Shown here: positions 9,070 to 15,341 of the stretch, one piece after another
Layout: each line of letters starts with the position of its first letter
Position numbering within the stretch: position 1 is the first letter of the stretch
Assembly: GCF_020215645.1 (NCBI RefSeq)
Contig: NZ_CP084058.1
Location: forward strand, 1,736,001 to 1,800,000
DNA from: Nonomuraea gerenzanensis
Lineage (GTDB): Bacteria; Actinomycetota; Actinomycetes; Streptosporangiales; Streptosporangiaceae
Reading direction: 5' to 3'
Length of the DNA stretch: 64,000 bases
Made by a program: the position numbers and the translations under genes
The notes under the pieces: generated by a model
The model's input: the letters and a program-made list of their open reading frames with translations, nothing else
What the model was told of the DNA's origin: nothing
Database searches by the model: none

Positions 9070-9071
9070 AG

Positions 9072-9101
9072 AGAGTCCCGGTGCTCACATGCTGCTGTCA
9101 A
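9072..9101 (-). promoter_or_regulatory. Candidate promoter of the binding-protein operon
   Basis: On the minus strand a consensus -35 hexamer TTGACA (9101-9096) is followed after about 18 bp by a weak -10 (GACTCT). Transcription would start in or next to the palindrome at 9052-9069, the right place for a repressor to block. The -10 match is poor, so this is tentative. Confidence 0.4.
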
Positions 9102-9206
9102 TCGAGGTTAAATAACGATCCGTGTTACCTGAGAGAGCGCGTTCTTCGGGGCGCACCCCTCGTAGGGCCCGTTCGGCTGGTGAGGTGGGAACCCGATCGG
9201 CCCGGC

Positions 9207-9420
9207 AGCCCCCGAAGAACAGGATCGAGCAGACGGCGGCCAGCGATGCGCCCGAGTCCACGCCGAGCAGCCCGGGGTCGGCCGGCGGGTTGCGGGTCAG
9301 CCCCTGCATGAGCGCCCTCGCCAGGCCCAGCGCCAGGCCGACGCAGCGGCCGAGCAGCGTGCGCGGCAGGCGGAGGTCGTGCACTCCTCGTTCACCTTCG
9401 CGGTGCCGGAAGGGGGGAGG
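9207..9420 (-). pseudogene. Fragment of a FecCD-type iron/siderophore ABC permease
   Basis: On the minus strand, from just after the kinase stop, the frame reads [10 protein letters not shown], then [19 protein letters not shown], then DSGASLAAV. This is the conserved second-helix region of FecCD permeases, whose consensus is [23 protein letters not shown] and GAALAV. Only about 60 of some 340 residues remain, and conserved positions are altered (a Gly to Arg before ALMQ, Leu to Pro in NPLADP). The fragment runs out into the leader of the binding-protein gene. It is a decayed remnant of a metal-siderophore importer; no intact partner is in the window. Confidence 0.75.
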
Positions 9421-10311
9421 TCAGGAGGTCAGCGCACGCCCGGCCATCCGGGCGTACATGCGGCCCGGGCTCGGCGCCTCGGTCAGGAAGCCCGGCAACA
9501 TCGGCAGGTCCACCGCGAACGGGTCGAGCCGCTCGTACAGCTCGTCGGCGTCGGCGGGCCGGTCGCCGGGCTGCTTCTCCAGCAGTTGCGCCAGCAGCGC
9601 GCTCAGCGGCTCCGGCAGCCCCGGGATCTGCGGCGGGCGCTCCTTGACCTGCTTCTCGAAGACCACGTAGTCGGTCGGCCCGGTGAAGAGCTGCCGCCCG
9701 CTCAGCATCTCGTGCAGCACGCAGCCGAGCGAGTACAGGTCGCTGCGCGGCTCGGCGACGCCGTGCTGGATCTGCTCGGGAGCCATGTACGCCGGCGTGC
9801 CCAGGATCTGGCCGATCCTGGTGAACGTCGTGACGTCCGACTCCCGCAACATCGCCAGCCCGAAGTCCAGCACCTTCACGCTGCCGTCGGGGCAGAGCAT
9901 GAGGTTGGTCGGCTTGAGGTCGCGATGGCAGATCGCCAGCGCGTGCGCCGCCGACAGGACCGCGCACGCCTGCGCCGCGATCGCCGCCGCCCACGGCACC
10001 GGCAGCGGCCCGTGCTCGTGCACCACGTCGGCCACGGTGACGCCTTCGATGAACTGCATCACCTGGTAGAGGCGCTGCTCGTGGGTGCCGAAGTCGTACA
10101 GGACGGGGGCGCCCGGATGCTCCAGCCTGGCCAGGATGCGCGCCTCGCGGATGAACCTGCGCTCCAGCTCGTGATCGGGCCCGCTGGGCAGCCGCAGCAG
10201 CTTCACCGCGACCCGGCGGTCGAGGTGGCGGTCGTGGCCGGCGTAGACCGCTCCCATGCCGCCCTGCCCCAGGGGGAGGTCGTCGAGCTCATAGCGGTCA
10301 CCGATGACCAT
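9421..10311 (-). CDS. Short soluble serine/threonine protein kinase
   Basis: 296 residues from the ATG at 10311, which has GGGAGGGG upstream. Hanks-type motifs are complete: the glycine loop GQGGMGAVY, the invariant Lys37 in VAVKLL, the catalytic HRDLKPTN with Asp131, DFGLAM, and the activation segment GTPAYMAPEQ. There is no membrane helix and no PASTA or other sensor region, so it is a cytosolic kinase-domain-only protein, slightly extended at the C-terminus. It begins 40 bp after the stop of the adenine methylase on the same strand, so the two are probably one transcript, and a PP2C phosphatase lies beyond the shared promoter region. This suggests that the kinase and phosphatase act on a common target, possibly the methylase. 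Confidence 0.9.
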   Translation of the reverse strand: MVIGDRYELDDLPLGQGGMGAVYAGHDRHLDRRVAVKLLRLPSGPDHELERRFIREARILARLEHPGAPVLYDFGTHEQRLYQVMQFIEGVTVADVVHEHGPLPVPWAAAIAAQACAVLSAAHALAICHRDLKPTNLMLCPDGSVKVLDFGLAMLRESDVTTFTRIGQILGTPAYMAPEQIQHGVAEPRSDLYSLGCVLHEMLSGRQLFTGPTDYVVFEKQVKERPPQIPGLPEPLSALLAQLLEKQPGDRPADADELYERLDPFAVDLPMLPGFLTEAPSPGRMYARMAGRALTS

Positions 10312-10351
10312 CAACGCCCCTCCCGCAGCCTTTCGGGGAAAAACTACACCG

Positions 10352-12187
10352 TCAGGACTGCGGGTGCAGGTGCCCGTCGGCGAGGCCGTCGAGGCCCAGC
10401 CGGATCAGGGTCTGCCCCAGCGTCGAGGTCTCACGGATGGCGTCCTCCAGCACGGCCAGTTGCCTGAACGCCTCCCCGTACGCCTTCTGCTCCTTCAGCG
10501 ACAGCCGGGGCAGGCGGGTGCGCCGCACGTCGAACCTGCTGGAGCCGGTCGTCACCCGCCCGCCGGCGGCCCGCAGGAAGCCGGCCAGGAAGTCGGGGTC
10601 GAGCCTGCGCGAGTCGACCCGGTACAGCGTCAGGTGCGGCCCCAGCACGGCGCCGCCGCCGTCCTCCAGCACCCGTACGGCCGAGTAGGACGCCACCACG
10701 TCGCCCGGCTGGACCGGCACGAGGCCCTGCTGCATCGTGGTCAGGCCGGAGGGGGCGCCGCCGTTGAGCACGTCATCGGTCGTCAGGACCGGCACGTCGC
10801 CGCCGTCGGCGGACATCTTGGGCGGAGCCTGGACCGTGGTCACCAGGCCCTCCTTGATCAGGTCGCCGAGCGTGGTGGCGGGCTGGTCGAGCGGCTGCTC
10901 CAGCACCTTCAGGTCCGGCGGCACGGCCGCCGCCGCCAGGAAGCGGTCGCGGGCCTCGGCGAACGCCCGGCCCACGTCGTCGCGCCGCTGGTGCCGCGCC
11001 GGGGTCATGTCGACCTCGTCGGCCAGCAGGTCGATGATGCGTACGGTCTGGTCGGAACGGTCCTCCAGGTACGCCTGCCAGGCCGGCTCGACCACCGACA
11101 GGTCGGCCGTGGCGTCCAGGATGAGCACGTCGGACGGCGGCCGCTCGCCGGCGGCCGGGCGGCGCAGCAGCCACAGGTCGCTGCCGGGCAGCGCGACGAC
11201 GGCCCGCAGCGCGCCCGCGCGCAGCAGGTTGGCGCGGATGCGGCGGCCCGCCTTGCGGCTGGCGGCGGCGGGTGGCATGAGGATGGCGACCAGGCCGCGC
11301 GGCTTGACGTGCGTGAGGCAGTGCTGCACCCAGGCCAGCTCGGGCTCGCCGCGCGGCGGCAGGCCGTACTCCCAGCGCGGGTCGCCGGTCAGCTCCTCGT
11401 AGCCCCAGGCCCGCTCGTTGAACGGCGGATCGCACACGACGGCGTCGGCCCGCTCGCCCGCGAAGCCGTCGTGCCGCATGGTGTCGCCGGCCACGACCCT
11501 GGCCTCGACGCCGCGCAGCAGCAGCCTGGAGGCGGTGATGACGGCGGAGGTCGCGCTGAGCTCCTGGCCGAGCACGCGTGCCGCCGAGCCGGGGGCGAGC
11601 AGCAGGGTGCCGACGCCGCAGGCCGGGTCGAGCACGGTCGTGCCCTCGGCGCTGACGAGGCGGCGCATCAGCGCGGCCACGTCCTCGCGGGTGACCGAGA
11701 GCTGCCGGGAGTGGGCTTCGAGGTAGCGCTCGCAGAGGAACTCGTAGGCGGCCGGCGCGCCGTGCTGCTCGCCCAGCTCGCGGACGAGCTCCGCCAGCTC
11801 GCTGTCGAGCCCGCCGGTGGCGCCCACGCCCACGCCATCGCCGTCGTCATCGTCGGCGGCGCGACCCGCCTTCGTGATCAGCGGGCCTGCCTGGGTGTCG
11901 GACCTGGTCAGCAGGAGCCCGGCCTGGGCCACCAGCTCGCCCAGCCGCAAATCGCCCGCGGCTTTCAGGCGTTGCCAGACCCGATCTCCCAGCGATACCT
12001 GGTAGGACTTCCCATAGCGCCGCAGCCATGACTCGACCTGCCGCAGCGAGAACAGCGGCTGGTTGGCGGTGCCGCCGATGGGCTGGGGGAAGTCGTCGTG
12101 GCGACGTCGCCAGTTGCTCACCGCGGCACGCCCGACACCCGCGAGCCGGGCGATGTCCCCGGCGTTCACGGTCGGGTCGTGGCTCAT
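10352..12187 (-). CDS. N6-adenine DNA methylase with N-terminal HTH and C-terminal specificity-like domain
   Basis: 611 residues from the ATG at 12187. Residues 1-60 form a helix-turn-helix (DIARLAGVGRAAVSNWRRRH). The central part is an HsdM-type N6-adenine methyltransferase with SAM motif VLDPACGVGTLL and catalytic VVCDPPFNE, a DPPF variant of NPPY. The last 170 residues resemble a single target-recognition half of HsdS (LTTDDVL, QPGDVVASYS, RLPRLSLKEQKAYG). No restriction endonuclease or separate HsdS is nearby, so it is either an orphan methylase with its own specificity domain or an epigenetic regulator. Related proteins are frequent in actinomycetes. Its HTH and the inverted repeat in its promoter region suggest self-regulation. 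The kinase at 9421 follows in the same transcript. Confidence 0.85.
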   Translation of the reverse strand: MSHDPTVNAGDIARLAGVGRAAVSNWRRRHDDFPQPIGGTANQPLFSLRQVESWLRRYGKSYQVSLGDRVWQRLKAAGDLRLGELVAQAGLLLTRSDTQAGPLITKAGRAADDDDGDGVGVGATGGLDSELAELVRELGEQHGAPAAYEFLCERYLEAHSRQLSVTREDVAALMRRLVSAEGTTVLDPACGVGTLLLAPGSAARVLGQELSATSAVITASRLLLRGVEARVVAGDTMRHDGFAGERADAVVCDPPFNERAWGYEELTGDPRWEYGLPPRGEPELAWVQHCLTHVKPRGLVAILMPPAAASRKAGRRIRANLLRAGALRAVVALPGSDLWLLRRPAAGERPPSDVLILDATADLSVVEPAWQAYLEDRSDQTVRIIDLLADEVDMTPARHQRRDDVGRAFAEARDRFLAAAAVPPDLKVLEQPLDQPATTLGDLIKEGLVTTVQAPPKMSADGGDVPVLTTDDVLNGGAPSGLTTMQQGLVPVQPGDVVASYSAVRVLEDGGGAVLGPHLTLYRVDSRRLDPDFLAGFLRAAGGRVTTGSSRFDVRRTRLPRLSLKEQKAYGEAFRQLAVLEDAIRETSTLGQTLIRLGLDGLADGHLHPQS

Positions 12188-12201
12188 GCAACCCACAGTA
12201 G

Positions 12202-12234
12202 TTCACAAGAGTCTTCAGCGCATCTGCTTGTGAA
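12202..12234. promoter_or_regulatory. Inverted repeat in the methylase/PP2C divergent promoter region
   Basis: TTCACAAG at 12202-12209 and CTTGTGAA at 12227-12234 are perfect 8-bp inverted arms around 17 nt, in the 76-bp gap between the divergent methylase and phosphatase genes. AGTCTT also recurs directly after each arm. This is a plausible operator for both genes, perhaps bound by the methylase's own HTH; that part is conjecture. Confidence 0.5.
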
Positions 12235-12263
12235 GTCTTTCAACCAATGATTTACTGCAGGGT

Positions 12264-13034
12264 ATGAAGCACAACATCCGCTATGCCGCCGGATCAGATG
12301 TGGGCCGCCGCAGGGAGCAGAACGAGGATTCTGGCTACGCGAGCGGCCGGTTGCTCGTGGTGGCTGACGGGATGGGTGGACACGCGGCCGGCGAGCTGGC
12401 GAGCTCGGCGGCGATCGCCGTCATGCGCGAGCTGGATGCCACGCTTCCCGAGACGGGCTCGGACCTGGAGGCGGCCCTGGAGGGCGCCGTGCACGAGGCG
12501 GCCCGCAGGCTGGTCGAGCTGGCCGACATCGACCCCGCGCGCAGGGGCATGGGGACCACGGTGACCGCCATGCTGTGGGATGGCTACCACTTCGCCCTGG
12601 CTCATCTCGGTGACTCCCGCGGATACTTGCTTCGCGATGGCGCGCTCTACCAGATGACCAAGGATCACACACTTGTGCAGTCGATGGTGGACGAAGGCCG
12701 GATAACGGAGGATCAAGCCGCTGTGCACCCCCGCCGCTCGATGGTGCTGCGGGTGCTGGGCAGCGAAGGCAGGGCGGAGCCCGACATGGCGCTGCGCGAA
12801 GCCGAGCCTGATGATCGCTACCTCCTCTGCTCCGACGGGCTCACGACCGTGCTCGGGCCCGAGATGCTGCACGAAGTGCTGACCACGGTGACAGACCCGG
12901 CGGCGTGCGTCCAGCGGCTCATCGATCTGGCGAACGAGGGAGGTTCGCCGGACAACGTCACCGTGATCGTGGCCGACGTGGTCGCGCCCGGCATGGGTGA
13001 CGAGGGTGTCTACCGGGTGGGCGCCGGCTCCTAA
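12264..13034 (+). CDS. PP2C-family serine/threonine protein phosphatase
   Basis: 256 residues, a minimal bacterial PP2C (PPM) domain. Metal-binding motifs are in order: VGRRREQNEDSG, VADGMGGHAAGE, AHLGDSRGYLLRDG, LLCSDGLT and GGSPDNVTVIV. No membrane segment, so it is cytosolic. It is transcribed away from the methylase-kinase pair with only 76 bp between starts, a layout that pairs a kinase with its opposing phosphatase. The family removes phosphate from Ser/Thr with Mn or Mg. The ATG at 12264 is directly at the start of the conserved domain; the ribosome site (GCAGGGT) is weak. Confidence 0.93.
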   Translation: MKHNIRYAAGSDVGRRREQNEDSGYASGRLLVVADGMGGHAAGELASSAAIAVMRELDATLPETGSDLEAALEGAVHEAARRLVELADIDPARRGMGTTVTAMLWDGYHFALAHLGDSRGYLLRDGALYQMTKDHTLVQSMVDEGRITEDQAAVHPRRSMVLRVLGSEGRAEPDMALREAEPDDRYLLCSDGLTTVLGPEMLHEVLTTVTDPAACVQRLIDLANEGGSPDNVTVIVADVVAPGMGDEGVYRVGAGS

Positions 13035-13182
13035 CGAGAGTAGTACGTCGTCTCACCAGTCACAGGAGCCACATACGCACAATTTCTGCTCACAACCAGA
13101 CACTTTCCGGGTGATACGCGCAATTCCGCGATGGCGCTACTACAGTCCATCGTGATTTGTCGGTTTTCTGGGAGGAGTCACC

Positions 13183-14103
13183 CTGGACCCGATCGCGGAC
13201 GAGCTGCTGAAAACGGTGCGGCAGGAACTCGGTTACAAGGAGAAGAGCGGCCAGCTCACCAAGTTCGGTCAGTGGTACGCGGATCGCGTCCAAGACACCC
13301 AGTACCGCGACGCGCCCTGGTGTGACATGTTCCTCGCCTGGGCCGCGAACAAGGCCGGCCTCTCCGACTACGTCGGCGAGTTCGCCTGGACCCCTTCCCA
13401 CGCGGCCTGGTTCATCCAGCAGAACGCCTGGAGCCGTCAGCCCGAGCCGGGAGCACTGGTCTTCTTCGACTGGCGCGGGGGCAAGAGCTACAAGGGCATC
13501 GACCACGTCGGGGTCGTCGAGCGGGTCGAGGGCAAGAAGATCCACACCATCGAGGCGAACGTGGACCGGGTCTGGCTCAAGCGCAAGACCAGGGACACGG
13601 ACAAGGTCGTGGGGTACGGCCTGCCGCGCATGGTCAAGGGCAACCTGGAGCGGCTGGACGAGATCCGGTCCACCGAGCGGCCCTTCGTGGCGCCCCCGAG
13701 GTCCGAGACCGGGCAGGGGTCGCCGCTGGACGTGCTGGGCACGCCGCCCGCGTTGCTGGCCGCGATGGTGCTGATGACGATCGTGCTCTCCTTACGCGTC
13801 ACGGGGCGGCGGCGGGGCAGCCATCGGCGCCTGTCGTGGCTGCCGTTGCGGTCCTCCCGCGGGCCGGTCCCGCCGGCCGGGCCCCGCGTTCCCTCACCCA
13901 GGAATCCGCTCGCGCAGCCTCCCGCGAACGGCAAGCCGCCAGCTCCCGCGAACGGCAAGGCCGCAGCCTCCGCGAGCGGCAAGGCGCCGGCCCCTGCGCG
14001 AGCGCGGCCACGGGACAAGGCGCCGGTTCCGGCGGGATCGCCCGCGCGAGCGCCGGAACGGCCCACCGCGCCCAAGCGCCGCAAGCCCTACGACGCCGGC
14101 TGA
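13183..14103 (+). CDS. CHAP-domain cysteine amidase/peptidase with C-terminal membrane segment and repetitive tail
   Basis: About 306 residues. Residues 1-150 form a CHAP domain with Cys47 (APWCDMF) and His108 (GIDHVGVV), as in NlpC/P60-like cell-wall hydrolases. One hydrophobic helix follows at about residues 189-207 (LLAAMVLMTIVLSL), then a basic, Pro/Ala/Lys-rich tail with ANGK-like repeats. There is no N-terminal signal peptide. The best ribosome site (GGAGGAG, 13171-13177) sits 5-7 nt before a CTG at 13183, in frame, with a stop upstream at 13153; the first GTG at 13216 would remove residues that align with family starts (DPIADELL). I therefore propose a CTG start. Probable role: peptidoglycan remodelling if the domain is exported, but topology is uncertain. 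Confidence 0.75.
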   Translation: MDPIADELLKTVRQELGYKEKSGQLTKFGQWYADRVQDTQYRDAPWCDMFLAWAANKAGLSDYVGEFAWTPSHAAWFIQQNAWSRQPEPGALVFFDWRGGKSYKGIDHVGVVERVEGKKIHTIEANVDRVWLKRKTRDTDKVVGYGLPRMVKGNLERLDEIRSTERPFVAPPRSETGQGSPLDVLGTPPALLAAMVLMTIVLSLRVTGRRRGSHRRLSWLPLRSSRGPVPPAGPRVPSPRNPLAQPPANGKPPAPANGKAAASASGKAPAPARARPRDKAPVPAGSPARAPERPTAPKRRKPYDAG

Positions 14104-14110
14104 GCACCGA

Positions 14111-14177
14111 GCCCCTGAGCACCGCAACTCGTGCGCCCCTGAGCGCCGCAACTCGTGCGCCCCTGAGCGCCGCAGCC
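14111..14177. repeat. 24-bp tandem repeat between convergent genes
   Basis: Almost three copies of a 24-bp unit (GCCCCTGAGCRCCGCAACTC plus GTGC) lie directly after the CHAP-gene stop, starting at 14111, 14135 and 14159. They fill the gap before the end of the facing dehydrogenase gene. No hairpin terminator is obvious. Confidence 0.8.
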
Positions 14178-14185
14178 GCGGCTCC

Positions 14186-15238
14186 CTACTGCGTCAGGTC
14201 GATGACCACCTTGACATCGTCCTGAGCCGCCTCGAAGGCCTCCAGCGCGCGTGACAGCGGAACCCGCCGCGTGATCAACCGCTCCAGCCACCCCCGATCC
14301 GCCCCCGCCAGCGCCGCCGCCGCGTCCCGGTAGTGCCGGAGGTTCGCGTTCACGGTGCCGAAGATCACGTCGTTCTCCAGGACGATGTCCCGGTTGATCA
14401 CCCCCGCGTCCACCCGGTGCGTACGCCCGCCCGGGGCGAGCCCGCACAGGCACACGATGCCCACCGCGGACGTGGTGACCAGGGAGTCGATGACGAGCTG
14501 CCCCGCCCCCGTGCACTCGATGATGATGTCCGGCTTGGCCTGCGTGAAGGACGCCAGGGAGGAGTCCGAGTGGTAGGTCCCGCCGAGCGCCTCCACCAGG
14601 TCGGACTTGAGGCCGCGCGGCGCGCGGTCGAGCACGTGCACCTCCATCCCGCGCTGCTGCCCGATCAGCGCCGCCAGCAGCCCGATCGGCCCCGCGCCGG
14701 TGACCAGGAGCGTGCGCGGCTCGAACCAGGAGCGCGAGCCGATCCGTTCGATCTGCTCCCACGCCTTGGCCACCACCGACGCGGGCTCGACCAGCACGCC
14801 GACGTCCGCCAGCGCCGGGTCCAGCCGCACCGCGTAGGCGGCCTCGACGGTCCACCGCTGGCTGCCGTACCCGTCGATCTCCTTGATGCCCCGCTCGGTG
14901 TAGCGGCCGTTGCGGCACATGTCGAACTCGCCGTGCCTGCAGGCCCCGCATGGCTCCGGGTCGGGCCGGCGGACCACGCCCACCACCAGGTCCCCGGGCG
15001 AGAACGCGGAGCCTTCCGGCGACTCCAGCACCCGGCCGAGCGACTCGTGCCCGATCACCATGCGATCCTTGCCGGGCGGCGGCCAGCCGTACTCGGCCTG
15101 GTCCAGCTCCCGATCGGTCCCGCAGATGCCCAGGGCGAGCCCCTCGACGAGCAGTTCGCCCCGCCCCGGCTCCGGGTCGGGCACCTCCGCCACCTCTAGC
15201 GTGCCCTTCTCACCCGGTACGAACGTCAGCGCGCGCAT
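14186..15238 (-). CDS. Zinc-dependent medium-chain dehydrogenase, glucose 1-dehydrogenase-like
   Basis: 350 residues from the ATG at 15238; a longer frame exists but lacks homologous sequence. Catalytic zinc ligands lie in GICGTDRE and GHES; the structural zinc loop CGACRHGEFDMC is complete; the Rossmann motif is VTGAGPIGLLAA. Overall pattern and length match the glucose dehydrogenase branch of the MDR superfamily (the C-x-x-D-R-E form of the zinc motif), which oxidises aldoses at C1 with NAD(P). It is monocistronic and divergent from icmF, with which it shares a 103-bp promoter region holding a 12-bp palindrome. The substrate is not provable from sequence. Confidence 0.8.
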   Translation of the reverse strand: MRALTFVPGEKGTLEVAEVPDPEPGRGELLVEGLALGICGTDRELDQAEYGWPPPGKDRMVIGHESLGRVLESPEGSAFSPGDLVVGVVRRPDPEPCGACRHGEFDMCRNGRYTERGIKEIDGYGSQRWTVEAAYAVRLDPALADVGVLVEPASVVAKAWEQIERIGSRSWFEPRTLLVTGAGPIGLLAALIGQQRGMEVHVLDRAPRGLKSDLVEALGGTYHSDSSLASFTQAKPDIIIECTGAGQLVIDSLVTTSAVGIVCLCGLAPGGRTHRVDAGVINRDIVLENDVIFGTVNANLRHYRDAAAALAGADRGWLERLITRRVPLSRALEAFEAAQDDVKVVIDLTQ

Positions 15239-15288
15239 CGGCGTCACCCCCCTCGCAGACCCCCTACCCTGCAACTCTTGGGAAATAG

Positions 15289-15300
15289 TAGGACGTCCTA
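15289..15300. promoter_or_regulatory. 12-bp palindrome upstream of icmF
   Basis: TAGGACGTCCTA is a perfect palindrome in the gap between the divergent dehydrogenase and icmF. It overlaps a TAGTAT element that could be the icmF -10 hexamer, with TTGGGA 15 bp upstream. It is a likely repressor operator; the regulator is unknown. Confidence 0.5.
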
Positions 15301-15341
15301 GTATCTTCGGAGGAGAGGCCTCCACGAAGGAGTGATCAGGC

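Noticed and set aside
15239..15341. Cobalamin riboswitch before icmF
   Set aside because: The gap is only about 100 bp, with no B12-box sequence; a palindromic operator is the only notable element.
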